Below, piece after piece: positions 43,671 to 52,735 of a stretch of DNA of 64,000 nucleotides. Numbering within the stretch: position 1 is the stretch's first letter; every line of letters begins with the position of its first letter. Origin of the DNA: an uncultured Bacteroidales bacterium (GTDB lineage Bacteria > Bacteroidota > Bacteroidia > Bacteroidales > Paludibacteraceae); assembly GCA_902784585.1 (NCBI GenBank), contig CACZVM010000002.1:62001-126000 (forward strand). The letters are read 5' to 3'. Made by a program: the position numbers and the translations under genes. The notes beneath the pieces are model-generated. The model saw only the letters and a list, made by a program, of their open reading frames with translations, searched no databases and was not told the DNA's origin.

Positions 43671-44145
43671 TCGGATAATATCCGATTTCAATGGGCGAAA
43701 CCGGCATACAATTCCGGGCTAATAAACAAAGGACGGGGATTGCATCCCCTACTAATAGACAAAGCAGAAATAGCACCGCAGGTAATAGCTCCAGTTACAC
43801 CGGGACAGAGCCATGGGCTACGTCCGCATTGAGGCCGAGCGGGCGGGGCGGGGCGGCGGATAACATCCGCCTGTAATACGAAGAAAAAACGAAGCGGTAA
43901 ACCGCCTACACCGCGAGCTCACACAAGAGCGGGCGATAATATCGCCCTGAAAGAAACGAAATAAAGCGGCATACAATGCCGGGCTAATGGACAAAGGACG
44001 CCGGAATACCGGCGAGAACAGGACGTCCGCATTGAGGCCGAAGCGGGCAATCATATTGCCCTGCAATAGAAGAAAGAGAAACTCCGCGCTATCACGCGGA
44101 GCAGGAAACGAACTATAAAATATGAAACAGCCGCCTCACAGGCGG
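43671..44145. repeat. variable-stem hairpin array 3
   Basis: The largest array. Hairpins: 43671-43685 (TCGGAT-AAT-ATCCGA), 43701-43717 (one mismatch), 43735-43749 (GGGGAT-TGC-ATCCCC), 43809-43819, 43855-43871 (GGCGGAT-AAC-ATCCGCC), 43894-43905 (GCGGT-AA-ACCGC), 43931-43947 (GGGCGAT-AAT-ATCGCCC), 43967-43981 (CGGCAT-ACA-ATGCCG), 43999-44014 (CGCCGG-AATA-CCGGCG), 44045-44061 (GGGCAAT-CAT-ATTGCCC), 44082-44101 (CTCCGCG-CTATCA-CGCGGAG) and 44131-44145 (CCGCCT-CAC-AGGCGG). CTACGTCCGCATTGAGGCC is at 43818 and a near-copy at 44021. Confidence 0.88.
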
Positions 44146-44163
44146 GACAATGAAAGAAAAAGA

Positions 44164-44197
44164 AACTCCCCCACTCTGAGGAGAGAGAGGGGGAGTT
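44164..44197 (-). terminator. terminator of aqpZ
   Basis: AACTCCCCC.CTCT (44164-44177) pairs with AGAG.GGGGGAGTT (44184-44197) around a 6-nt loop; on the minus strand TCTTTTTCTTTC follows. It shares CCCCCACTCT with the terminators at 38422 and 40344. Confidence 0.8.
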
Positions 44198-44228
44198 CAT
44201 TGGAGATTTGTGATTTCAAATTTTTGAT

Positions 44229-44942
44229 TTATTTTTTGCAGGAACCTTCGCAGGTGAGGCATTTGTAGCAAAGACCGGCGAGAGCAGCGCCAACGAGAGG
44301 AGCTACGATGAAGAGCCAGAGTTGCGGAAGGGCAAGTGCGTTCTCGGAGAAGATAGCCTGCGAGATGGAACGTGCAGGGTTCACCGAAGTATTGGTCAAA
44401 GGAATGGAGATGAGGTGGATAAGGGTCAGGGTAAGACCAATTGCCAAGCCACCGAAAGCGCCGTTAGCATGCTTCGAGTCCGTAACACCGAGAATGACCA
44501 TCAAGAAGACAAAAGTCAGGACAGCTTCGATAGCGAAAGCGCCCCACACATTGGTCTGAAGGTAGCCAGCAGCGAGGTCAGCCTCACCGAAGAAATCTCC
44601 GTAACCGTTAGCGGCAAAGGTACCAATCTCCATACCGGCAGATTTAGCGATACCAAAGAGGATCGCGGCTGCAGCAATTGCACCGAGGATTTGCGCACAC
44701 CAGTAGCACAACATCTCTTTGGCGCTCATGCGACCGTTCACAAAGACACCAAGGCTGACAGCGGGGTTAAGATGGGCACCGCTGATATGACCGATGCCAT
44801 AAGCAGCTGCGACGATGGTCAAACCGAAGGCCAAAGCAACACCCAGAAATCCAACATGTCCAAACAGGGCTGTTCCACAACCGCCCAATACCAATACAGC
44901 TGTTCCGAAGAACTCTGCTGCGAATTTATTACATAACTTCAT
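44229..44942 (-). CDS. aqpZ: aquaporin (AqpZ-type)
   Basis: Water channel of the inner membrane, 237 residues with six transmembrane segments. Both half-helix motifs are present: HLNPAVSLG (about residue 59) and NTSVNPARSIS (about residue 188), with the family N-terminus AEFFGTAVLVLGGCGTALF. The selectivity-filter arginine follows the second NPA, and the other positions look closer to AqpZ than to a glycerol facilitator. The C-terminus CYKCLTCEGSCKK adds four cysteines not usual for AqpZ. Promoter at 44980-45010; monocistronic. Confidence 0.92.
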   Translation of the reverse strand: MKLCNKFAAEFFGTAVLVLGGCGTALFGHVGFLGVALAFGLTIVAAAYGIGHISGAHLNPAVSLGVFVNGRMSAKEMLCYWCAQILGAIAAAAILFGIAKSAGMEIGTFAANGYGDFFGEADLAAGYLQTNVWGAFAIEAVLTFVFLMVILGVTDSKHANGAFGGLAIGLTLTLIHLISIPLTNTSVNPARSISQAIFSENALALPQLWLFIVAPLVGAALAGLCYKCLTCEGSCKK

Positions 44943-44979
44943 AACGTATAATATTTAAAAGTTAAACGTTTTGCGAGTG

Positions 44980-45010
44980 CAAAGTTACTACAAAAAAATG
45001 ACATGTGCAA
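44980..45010 (-). promoter_or_regulatory. promoter of aqpZ
   Basis: Minus strand TTGC (45007-45010), 19 bp, TAACTTTG (44980-44987). Confidence 0.76.
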
Positions 45011-45045
45011 GCGCACATGCCACTTTTCTTAAAAATTTGTACTTT

Positions 45046-46965
45046 TTACTTAACTTCTTCGAAGTCAACGTCCTCGGCGGTGGGTTGACCACCGTTGTTG
45101 GTGTCGTTTGATGTCGTTTGACCGTTGTTTGAGGTCGTTTGACCACCTTGCTGTGCTTGCTGTTGGGCAGCGTACATCTCTGCGCTGGCGGCCTGGAAGG
45201 CGGTCATGAGGGCGTTGTTAGCTGCTTCGCAGGCATCGGCGTCGCGTTTCTCGTACGCAGCCTTGAGGTCTGCGAGGGCTTTTTCAATCGGGGCTTTCTT
45301 GTCAGCCGGGATCTTGTCGCCGAACTCAGCGAGTTGTTTCTCGGTCTGGAAGATCGTAGCGTCGGCCTTGTTGAGTTTGTCAGCCTGCTCTTTGGCCTTC
45401 TTATCGGCTTCAGCGTTAGCCTCTGCCTCGGCTTTCATTCGCTTGATCTCGTCGTCAGACAGACCGGACGATGCTTCGATACGGATCTTCTGCTCCTTGC
45501 CGGTAGCTTTATCCTTGGCGGTAACATTGAGGATACCGTTCGCATCAATATCGAAGGTCACTTCGATCTGCGGTTCGCCACGACGAGCAGGCATGATTCC
45601 ATCGAGGTGGAAGATACCGATTTGCTTGTTCTGTGCGGCCATCGGACGCTCACCCTGGAGGACTTTGATCTCTACAGAAGGTTGATTATCAACGGCCGTG
45701 GTGAAGGTCTCGGTCTTCTTGGTCGGGATGGTGGTGTTGGCTTCGATCATCTTGGTCATGACACCGCCCATAGTCTCGATACCAAGGCTCAGCGGGGTTA
45801 CATCGAGCAGGAGGACGTCTTTGACATCGCCGGTGAGGACACCACCTTGGATAGCTGCACCTACGGCTACTACCTCGTCCGGGTTAACGCCCTTCGACGG
45901 AGCTTTACCGAAGAATTTCTGAACGGCATCCTGGATAGCCGGGATACGCGTGGAACCACCTACGAGGATGATCTCGTCGATATCGGAAGTCGTGAGTCCT
46001 GCGTTCTGGAGGGCAGTCTTACACGGAGCGATCGTACGCTGGATCAGATCGTCGATGAGTTGCTCGAATTTAGCACGTGTCAGGGTCTTAACGAGGTGAG
46101 CAGGTACACCGTTTACCGGCATGATATACGGCAGGTTGATCTCCGTAGAGGTAGAGGACGAGAGCTCGATTTTAGCCTTCTCAGCCGCCTCTTTCAGACG
46201 CTGCATAGCCATCGGGTCTTTGCTCAGGTCGGCACCGCCGTTCTCGTTCTTGAACTCCTGAACGAGCCAATCGATGATACGATGATCGAAATCGTCACCG
46301 CCGAGGTGGGTATCACCGTCGGTTGCCTTTACTTCGAAGACACCGTCGCCCAGTTCGAGCACGGATACATCGTGGGTACCACCACCGCAGTCGAAGACCA
46401 CGATCTTCATATCTTTGTTGCTCTTGTCGAGGCCGTAAGCCAGGGCAGCTGCAGTAGGCTCGTTGACGATACGACGTACGTTGAGTCCTGCGATCTCGCC
46501 GGCTTCCTTGGTAGCCTGACGTTGCGAGTCATTGAAGTATGCCGGAACGGTGATGACAGCTTCGGTCACTTCCTGTCCGAGGTAGTCCTCAGCGGTCTTT
46601 TTCATCTTCTGAAGGATGATCGCGCTGATCTCCTGCGGGGTATAGAGACGTCCGTCGATGTCCACACGGGGAGTGTTGTTGTCGCCTTTGGTTACTTTAT
46701 ACGGAACGCGGGCGATCTCAGATTGCAAGCGATCGTAGGTCTCACCCATGAAACGCTTGATCGAATAGATAGTTTTGGTCGGGTTCGTAATGGCTTGACG
46801 TTTAGCAGGGTCGCCTACTTTACGCTCACCGCCGTCGATGAATCCAACAACAGAAGGGGTCGTACGCTTACCTTCAGCGTTAGCAATGACGATAGGTTCG
46901 TTACCCTCCATTACGGCTACACACGAGTTCGTGGTACCGAGGTCAATTCCAATAATCTTGCTCAT
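45046..46965 (-). CDS. dnaK: chaperone DnaK (Hsp70)
   Basis: 639 residues, normal. The ATPase domain starts [16 protein letters not shown], with [15 protein letters not shown] (phosphate 2) and [13 protein letters not shown]; the substrate domain follows with [17 protein letters not shown]. The tail has a Gln/Asn/Thr-rich stretch (about residues 605-630) before the end motif EDVDFEEVK. No grpE or dnaJ is adjacent. The upstream region contains a four-unit 8-bp repeat (47007-47038) and no promoter of the usual form, nor a CIRCE element. Confidence 0.98.
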   Translation of the reverse strand: MSKIIGIDLGTTNSCVAVMEGNEPIVIANAEGKRTTPSVVGFIDGGERKVGDPAKRQAITNPTKTIYSIKRFMGETYDRLQSEIARVPYKVTKGDNNTPRVDIDGRLYTPQEISAIILQKMKKTAEDYLGQEVTEAVITVPAYFNDSQRQATKEAGEIAGLNVRRIVNEPTAAALAYGLDKSNKDMKIVVFDCGGGTHDVSVLELGDGVFEVKATDGDTHLGGDDFDHRIIDWLVQEFKNENGGADLSKDPMAMQRLKEAAEKAKIELSSSTSTEINLPYIMPVNGVPAHLVKTLTRAKFEQLIDDLIQRTIAPCKTALQNAGLTTSDIDEIILVGGSTRIPAIQDAVQKFFGKAPSKGVNPDEVVAVGAAIQGGVLTGDVKDVLLLDVTPLSLGIETMGGVMTKMIEANTTIPTKKTETFTTAVDNQPSVEIKVLQGERPMAAQNKQIGIFHLDGIMPARRGEPQIEVTFDIDANGILNVTAKDKATGKEQKIRIEASSGLSDDEIKRMKAEAEANAEADKKAKEQADKLNKADATIFQTEKQLAEFGDKIPADKKAPIEKALADLKAAYEKRDADACEAANNALMTAFQAASAEMYAAQQQAQQGGQTTSNNGQTTSNDTNNGGQPTAEDVDFEEVK

Positions 46966-47006
46966 AATATTCAGTGTTTTTAGTTAATATTCTAGTTTTT
47001 TAGTAG

Positions 47007-47038
47007 ACTGGTCAACTGGTCAACTGGTCGACTAGTCA
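47007..47038. repeat. 8-bp tandem repeat, four units (ACTGGTCA)
   Basis: ACTGGTCA at 47007 and 47015, ACTGGTCG at 47023, ACTAGTCA at 47031, between dnaK and the divergent gene. A related four-unit set (TCTAGTCA) is at 63495-63526. Confidence 0.8.
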
Positions 47039-47109
47039 CCCTAAATATGACAAATCTTATGCCAAAGGGAATTTGGCAGAAAAGTACTGACATTTTGGCA
47101 GAAAACGGA

Positions 47110-47141
47110 TTTGCACATGTCAAAAAAAAGCAGTAACTTTG
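47110..47141 (+). promoter_or_regulatory. promoter of the 47176-52118 operon
   Basis: TTTG (47110-47113), 20 bp, TAACTTTG (47134-47141); 34 nt to the ATG at 47176. Confidence 0.85.
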
Positions 47142-47175
47142 CACCCGAAAACCAAATAAGCAGAAAAATACAAGT

Positions 47176-48558
47176 ATGAGACAATTATTGGTAAGCATGT
47201 TGGTATGCCTAAGCACCGTGGCGACGGCCCAACAAGAACCTATCTTTATGGAGACTTTCGACCGCTGTATAGACGCGGAGGACGAGAACTACGGCTACAC
47301 AGGCGGAAATGACAACCAGTGGGGCGGCGACATCGCCAAAGCAGTGGTGGTCTATCAGGACAGTCCCGAATGGAGCCTGAACTACTGCAACGGTGCCATG
47401 CAGTGTCTGAAAGTGGGTACGAGCGCCAAACAGGGCTCTGCCACCACTCCGGCTATCCCGTTCACCGGTGATGCGGTGCTGAGTTTTCGCGTAGCACCTT
47501 GGGAAGGCGACTCGCTCTTCAACGTCAGCCTGCAAGGCGGCACAACAAGTGACCCGACGGCATATGAACTGCCGAAGCACAAATGGACCACCATTACGAT
47601 ACGTATATCCGACATCGCGGGAACCCTCCGCGTGACTTTCTCGTCGCTCTACAAACACCGTTTCTTCCTGGACGATGTATGTGTGCGCCCTGCCGATCCG
47701 AACGCCGGTGCGATACGCAGCGACGTAGGTACAAAGCTGGATCTAGGTCTGCTGAGTTGTGACTATACAGCCGGTTCGCAAACCATCCACGTAACGGGCG
47801 AACACCTGAACAGCCCAATACAAGTAAGCATGGAGAGCTACGGCAACACCATTTTTTCGGTAAGCCCCCGTTCGGTCTCGGCGCAAGGCGGCGATGTCAT
47901 CATCTCGTGGCGTAGCGGTGGTAGCGGCATGTACAGCGCGACTATCGTGCTGAGTTCTACTGGAGAGAATGGCGATAACGTAGTGAAACGCATCCAAGTG
48001 GGACTGGAAGTGTCTAGCCTGTATCTGGAAGGAAGCGGCACTCTACCCGATCCGTACAGCTGCCGCGATGTCATCCTGCTGGCAGCCAACGATGGCACTG
48101 TCTGGACCGAGACTTACTACTGGGTCAGCGGCTATGTGCTGGGAGCCGTGAAACGCTATCAGGACACATACGACGGTATATGCACCAACGACAAGACCTC
48201 GCTGGTGCTGGCTGACAGTCCGACCGAGAGCAATGATGAGCGATATGTGACCGTCCAGATCAGCGGTGCAGCGCGTGCCGCACTGAACGTAGTGGACAAT
48301 CCTGAACTGATCGGCCAGCGTGTGAAGGTGCAAGGACTGCTGCTCAACAACAATGCCAACCCACTCTATCTGGGCAAACCCGGTGTGCGCAACGTGGTGA
48401 CAGAAGAGCAATACGTACGGCCGGAACAGATGGAGGACATTGATGAAGTGAACGCTCTGAAAGCAGACGAGGCCATGTATGATATTTTGGGTCGCCGCGT
48501 GAGAGCAGGCTATCAGGGCATCGTTATTCAAAACGGCAAAAAATATTTGGTACGATAA
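47176..48558 (+). CDS. exported protein with C-terminal sorting-like domain
   Basis: 460 residues. Signal peptide MRQLLVSMLVCLSTVATAQ. The N-terminal 160 residues look like a jellyroll carbohydrate-binding or choice-of-anchor domain (METFDRC at the start and FFLDDVCVRPAD at its end, a typical pattern). An Ig-like domain follows, then an OB-fold-like region like DUF6359 with YWVSGYVLGAVKRYQ and GQRVKVQGLL. The last 30 residues (MYDILGRRVRAGYQGIV, then NGKKYLVR) resemble Bacteroidales C-terminal sorting domains. The stop overlaps the next start (TAATG). Confidence 0.75.
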   Translation: MRQLLVSMLVCLSTVATAQQEPIFMETFDRCIDAEDENYGYTGGNDNQWGGDIAKAVVVYQDSPEWSLNYCNGAMQCLKVGTSAKQGSATTPAIPFTGDAVLSFRVAPWEGDSLFNVSLQGGTTSDPTAYELPKHKWTTITIRISDIAGTLRVTFSSLYKHRFFLDDVCVRPADPNAGAIRSDVGTKLDLGLLSCDYTAGSQTIHVTGEHLNSPIQVSMESYGNTIFSVSPRSVSAQGGDVIISWRSGGSGMYSATIVLSSTGENGDNVVKRIQVGLEVSSLYLEGSGTLPDPYSCRDVILLAANDGTVWTETYYWVSGYVLGAVKRYQDTYDGICTNDKTSLVLADSPTESNDERYVTVQISGAARAALNVVDNPELIGQRVKVQGLLLNNNANPLYLGKPGVRNVVTEEQYVRPEQMEDIDEVNALKADEAMYDILGRRVRAGYQGIVIQNGKKYLVR

Positions 48559-49940
48559 TGGAAATACAAACTTTTTTCCTTCCAGGTCGCGTGTGCAGTA
48601 GCGCGGCCATCCGTGACATCGCAGCACAGAGTGCGGCGCCGTACACGATGATTTGTCTGAAACCGCACATCGAGTGGGTATATCTGGGTCAAGAACGCAT
48701 GGTGCAAGTGATGGAGATGACCGGTGCAACGATGGCGTACGCCGACCATTTTGCGAACGGTCAGCAAGCTCCGGTGATTGACTATCAAGTAGGAGCACTG
48801 CGCGATGACTTCGACTTTGGCAGTGTGCTGCTATGGGATACGAAGAAACTGCAAGCCCTGGTGGCGCAGATGGACACCGACTATGAGTATGCCGGCCTAT
48901 ATGACCTACGCCTGCGCGCATCACAGGTTGCACATTCACTTGTGCACATCCCTGAATTCCTCTATTATGAGATAGAGGAGGACACGCGCAAGTCAGGCGA
49001 AAAACTATTTGACTACGTTGATCCGAGGAACAGGCAGGTACAGGTAGAGATGGAACAATGCGTGACCGCTCACCTGAAACATATCGGCGCGTATCTGCAG
49101 CCAGGTCAGTACAAGGATATGCCGGAAGCGGGCGATTACCCCGTGACCGCAAGCGTGATTATTCCTTGTAAGAACCGTGCGCGCACGATAGCCGATGCCA
49201 TCCGTAGTGCGCTGAGTCAGAAAGTGCGTGAGGGCTATTCGTTCAACGTGATCGTAGTGGACGACAACTCGACCGACGGGACGAAGGAGATCATTAAGGA
49301 ATTGATGAATGGTGACGCTTCGCTTAATGATGCAAATGGTGAACTCATCTATATCGCGCAGGACAAGACATGGCACGCCATCGGCGGCAACTGGAACGTG
49401 GCGATCCATGACCCGCGTTGCGGCAAATACGCCATCCAGTTGGATTCGGATGACACCTACTATGACGAGACCACCGTACAACAGTTCATTGATGCCTTTG
49501 AAGGCTCTCAGCCTTCCGCCAGCAGCCGTAAGCCGCAGTACGGCATGGTGATCGGCACCTATCAGTTGACGAACATGGACGGCGACATCCTGCCTCCGGG
49601 CGTGATTGACCACAAAGAGTGGACCGACGACAACGGAAGAAATAACGCACTGCGTATCAACGGATTAGGCGCTCCTAGAGGATTCTATGTTCCACTGCTG
49701 CGCACCATCAATTATCCGACGACGAAGTACGGAGAGGACTACGCCGTAGGTCTGCGTATCTCGCGTGACTGGCCCATCGGACGCATCTACAACGTGCTCT
49801 ACAACTGCCGCCGCTGGGAGGACAACTCCGATGCCAACTGCGACGTAGTGGCAATGAATCGTAATAACTGGTATAAAGACAGGCTTCGTAGTTTTGAACT
49901 CTTGGCTAGACTTCAAAACACGAAGATTGGTAATTTGTAA
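48558..49940 (+). CDS. family 2 glycosyltransferase
   Basis: 460 residues. An N-terminal part of about 200 residues (GT-like but without a clear motif; DFDFGSVLLWDTKK) precedes a GT-A domain with TASVIIPCKNRARTIADAI, VVDDNSTDGTKEII and the DxD-type LDSDDTYYD. No membrane segments, so probably a cytoplasmic enzyme transferring sugars for an envelope or surface glycan. It is coupled to the upstream gene by a TAATG overlap and followed by the SpoIID-like gene. Donor and acceptor cannot be inferred. Confidence 0.85.
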   Translation: MEIQTFFLPGRVCSSAAIRDIAAQSAAPYTMICLKPHIEWVYLGQERMVQVMEMTGATMAYADHFANGQQAPVIDYQVGALRDDFDFGSVLLWDTKKLQALVAQMDTDYEYAGLYDLRLRASQVAHSLVHIPEFLYYEIEEDTRKSGEKLFDYVDPRNRQVQVEMEQCVTAHLKHIGAYLQPGQYKDMPEAGDYPVTASVIIPCKNRARTIADAIRSALSQKVREGYSFNVIVVDDNSTDGTKEIIKELMNGDASLNDANGELIYIAQDKTWHAIGGNWNVAIHDPRCGKYAIQLDSDDTYYDETTVQQFIDAFEGSQPSASSRKPQYGMVIGTYQLTNMDGDILPPGVIDHKEWTDDNGRNNALRINGLGAPRGFYVPLLRTINYPTTKYGEDYAVGLRISRDWPIGRIYNVLYNCRRWEDNSDANCDVVAMNRNNWYKDRLRSFELLARLQNTKIGNL

Positions 49941-49948
49941 TTGGTGAT

Positions 49949-51001
49949 TTGAAAATTCGTGTTGGCATATTAACGGCGCCGTCTATCGCGTACGAGCGTC
50001 ACGCAGACACGTTCCTTCTGAAGAACGTGCGCATCGGCATCGGTTTTCACTGGGACAGAACAGAAGACCAGGAGTTTGCCGGTGAGTTGACTATTCGCAA
50101 CAACGCGGACGGCACGCAGACAGCCATCAACACGATTGAACTGGAGAACTATCTGTGTTCGGTGATCTCATCAGAGATGAACGCCAACAGTCCGATGGAA
50201 CTGCTGAAGGCGCACGCGGTGATCAGTCGCAGTTGGGCCATCCGCGCGATGGAGAAACCGAGCCATGAGGGGTTTGACGTGTGCGCGGACGACCATTGCC
50301 AGCGCTATGAGGGGCTGCGACGCATGAATGAACGGGCTGTGGAGGCAGTGCGCGCCACAGCGGGGCAAGTGCTGATGTATGTACAAAAGGACAAAGGACT
50401 ATGTACAAAGGAAGAGATCTGCGATTGCCGGTATTATAAGTGTTGCGGCGGGCGGACGGAAGTATGGCGCACGTGTTGGGAAGACAAGGATGTGCCGTAT
50501 ATACGATCGGTTAGTTGCGACTGGTGCGACATGAGTCGTCAGCAGCCCGAACAGCGAAATCGGATCATGCGACTGGTGCTGAACGACTACGACCAAGAGA
50601 CGAAAGATTTTCGTGACTGGCAAGTGCGTTATACAGATACGGAACTAGATGACATCGTCAACAGCAAACATCCCGGCATCGGTCACGTCACAGCATTAGA
50701 GCCCTTGCATCGCGGCGAGAGCGGACGTATCGACAGCCTGCGCATCGTAGGCAGCGAGCGCACGGAGGTGATTGGAAAAGAGTTGCAGATCCGCTACGCG
50801 CTCAGCAAGAAATGCCTGTACAGCAGTTGGTTCGACGTGACGCATCGGGAAGGTATATGGACCCTGACCGGTCATGGCTGGGGGCACGGTGCAGGACTAT
50901 GCCAGATAGGTGCTGCGGTAATGGCTGCTGAAGGCAAGGGATACGAAGAGATATTAAGATATTACTATGCGGGCGCAAGACTTAGCACTCCAACGCGATA
51001 A
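49949..51001 (+). CDS. SpoIID/LytB-domain protein
   Basis: 350 residues. The SpoIID domain is recognised by NTIELENYLCSVISSEMNANSP with the catalytic-type Glu, LKAHAVISRSWAI and the end GHGWGHGAGLCQIGAAVMA. SpoIID proteins are lytic transglycosylases acting on denuded glycan strands. No signal peptide is visible. The only in-frame start after the upstream stop is TTG at 49949, inside an ATTGGTGATTTG repeat unit. A middle stretch with eight cysteines (CTKEEICDCRYYKCCGG, then CDWCD) suggests a metal site. A 50375-50410 stretch (TGTACAAAGGACAAAGG) is repeat-derived. Overlaps the next gene by 35 bp. Confidence 0.82.
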   Translation: MKIRVGILTAPSIAYERHADTFLLKNVRIGIGFHWDRTEDQEFAGELTIRNNADGTQTAINTIELENYLCSVISSEMNANSPMELLKAHAVISRSWAIRAMEKPSHEGFDVCADDHCQRYEGLRRMNERAVEAVRATAGQVLMYVQKDKGLCTKEEICDCRYYKCCGGRTEVWRTCWEDKDVPYIRSVSCDWCDMSRQQPEQRNRIMRLVLNDYDQETKDFRDWQVRYTDTELDDIVNSKHPGIGHVTALEPLHRGESGRIDSLRIVGSERTEVIGKELQIRYALSKKCLYSSWFDVTHREGIWTLTGHGWGHGAGLCQIGAAVMAAEGKGYEEILRYYYAGARLSTPTR

Positions 51002-52118
51002 GTACCGCCACCTGACGGACGCCGAGTGGCGCTGGCTGCTGCAGCAGACGGAAGGGCGTGAACGAACGATGGACAAACTGCCGACGTTCGCAGCGATAGA
51101 GGACTGGTGGTATCCGGTGCGGTTGAGTTGCGAGCAGTGTTCGTCGGAAGCCACCGCGCGCTATAAAGCGTCGCTAGTGAGTGGCCGGCAGATGGCAGAC
51201 CTGACGGCAGGCTACGGCGTGGACACTTTTTTCCTGAGTGAACACTTTGAGCAGTCAGACTACGTGGAGCAAAACGAAGAACTATGCCGCATTGCAGCAC
51301 ATAATTTCAGCTTTCAGCGTTCTACAATCAACATTCATTCTACCACAGCAGAAGCGTTCTTGGTCTCGGCGGGGCAGTACGACCTGATCTACATGGACCC
51401 TGCGCGACGGGACAGTCACGGCGGGAAGGTCTTTCGCCTGGAAGACTGCACGCCGAACGTAGTAGAAATGCTACCCACCCTGCTTGCGCACCTAACAGAG
51501 GAGGGACAGATCATGCTCAAACTGTCGCCGATGCTAGACCTGACACAAGCGCTGAAGGAACTTTCGGTATTACAAATTCAATGGTCAGTATATATAGTGG
51601 CGGTGAAGAACGAGGTGAAAGAAGTGCTGCTGCTAAGCCGAGAGAAGTCAACATTCAGCCATCAACCTTCAGACGTTAGACAGACGATCACAGCAATCGA
51701 CCTCATGGAGCCCGAGAAGGCTTTTGTCTTCACGCGGGAAGAAGAGCAGGATTGCCCTTGGGGCATTGGTGATTGGTCATTGATTATTGGTCATTTTCTT
51801 TACGAACCTAATGCGGCTATTCTCAAAGCCGGGGCATACAAACTGGTGGCACAGCGCTACGGTCTGCGGAAACTGGATGTGAATACGCATTTGTATGCTT
51901 CGGATAGGCTGGTGGCCGATTTTCCGGGACGTGCATGGCAGATAAGCGGAGGAGGTGTTCCGGAGAAGGGCTCACAGGCGAATATTCTCACACGGAATTA
52001 TCCGTTGTCGCCGGAACAGATCAAGAAAAAACTGCACCTCCGCGACGGAGGCACAGTTTTTCTGATTGGTTGTCGTATAGCTGGCAAGCCCACGTTGCTA
52101 CAGGCTGAGCGCGTCTAA
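50967..52118 (+). CDS. class I SAM-dependent methyltransferase with THUMP-like end
   Basis: 383 residues. Rossmann-type SAM domain with motif I LTAGYGVDTFFLSEHF, then YDLIYMDPARRD (motif IV, DPAR type) and LKLSPMLDLTQAL. The C-terminal 120 residues resemble the THUMP-like domain found with such enzymes. The DPAR motif hints at RNA or base methylation; substrate unknown. The N-terminus starts inside the SpoIID-like gene, so they are translated together. Segments near 51310-51345, 51655-51690 and 51768-51796 are built of repeat units in frame (SFQRSTINIHST, SHQPSDV, IGDWSLIIGH). The 3' end overlaps lplA by 4 bp. Confidence 0.83.
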   Translation: MRAQDLALQRDKYRHLTDAEWRWLLQQTEGRERTMDKLPTFAAIEDWWYPVRLSCEQCSSEATARYKASLVSGRQMADLTAGYGVDTFFLSEHFEQSDYVEQNEELCRIAAHNFSFQRSTINIHSTTAEAFLVSAGQYDLIYMDPARRDSHGGKVFRLEDCTPNVVEMLPTLLAHLTEEGQIMLKLSPMLDLTQALKELSVLQIQWSVYIVAVKNEVKEVLLLSREKSTFSHQPSDVRQTITAIDLMEPEKAFVFTREEEQDCPWGIGDWSLIIGHFLYEPNAAILKAGAYKLVAQRYGLRKLDVNTHLYASDRLVADFPGRAWQISGGGVPEKGSQANILTRNYPLSPEQIKKKLHLRDGGTVFLIGCRIAGKPTLLQAERV

Positions 52119-52735
52119 GATTGCGCCAATGCCTCCTCGAGATAAGCGCGCAACGCGTGGATGTCGGTGAAGACAGACGTCAGTTCACGCAGGTTGGCGA
52201 CTCGCTGGCGGACAGAAGCCACCGCATGTTTCTGCAATTTTTCTTTAGACGGAGTAATGGCATTTTGCAGTGCGTCCAAATCGACGTCGTAGAGCATTGT
52301 GCCATGGACAATAGTGCCCGTAGATGAGGTGAAACACGCCCATCCTGATATCTTTCGGCCGTCCACGAGGATGTCATTGTGAGAAGTAGTAACCGCCGGC
52401 AATCCCTTGGCCTGCAAGGCACCAGCCACCAAGGCAAGGAAGTCGGCAAAGACCTGCTCGCTACGTGTATCAGGCGTGATGAACGAGATCATGAGGTTGC
52501 CTTGATCGGCATAGACACACCCTCCTCCACTCTTGCGTTGGACGACAGCGATGCCATGCGTGCTGCAATAGTCCTCGTTCACCTCAAGCTCTGCGGCTTG
52601 ATGACGGCCATAGATGACCGTAGGCGACACGATCCACGTGAAGAGCGATGGTTCGGCGACGCCCTTCAGCATATTCTGCTCTATCTGAAGATACTCAGAC
52701 AGCGACAATCCCTCATTAAATCGCAGGAGCTTCAA
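52115..52735 (-). CDS. lplA: lipoate-protein ligase A-type
   Basis: Transfers lipoate or octanoate to lipoyl domains. 206 residues, short for LplA (about 330) but right for the catalytic domain alone. The lipoate-binding motif RKSGGGCVYADQGNLM and the lysine motif NDILVDGRKISGWA are present, with GTMLYDVDLDAL after. The C-terminal accessory domain is missing, as in LipM/LplA-like proteins of Bacteroidota. It overlaps guaD by 20 bp and the methyltransferase by 4 bp. Confidence 0.87.
   Translation of the reverse strand: MKLLRFNEGLSLSEYLQIEQNMLKGVAEPSLFTWIVSPTVIYGRHQAAELEVNEDYCSTHGIAVVQRKSGGGCVYADQGNLMISFITPDTRSEQVFADFLALVAGALQAKGLPAVTTSHNDILVDGRKISGWACFTSSTGTIVHGTMLYDVDLDALQNAITPSKEKLQKHAVASVRQRVANLRELTSVFTDIHALRAYLEEALAQS

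Noticed and set aside
39690-44145. CRISPR, integron or tRNA clusters as explanation of the hairpin arrays
   Set aside because: Stems change from unit to unit so there is no constant repeat; there are no cas, integrase or reverse transcriptase genes nearby; hairpins are too short for tRNA and lack anticodon and CCA parts.
46966-47060. Heat-shock operator (CIRCE) upstream of dnaK
   Set aside because: No TTAGCACTC-type inverted repeat was found; the region contains the 8-bp repeat instead.
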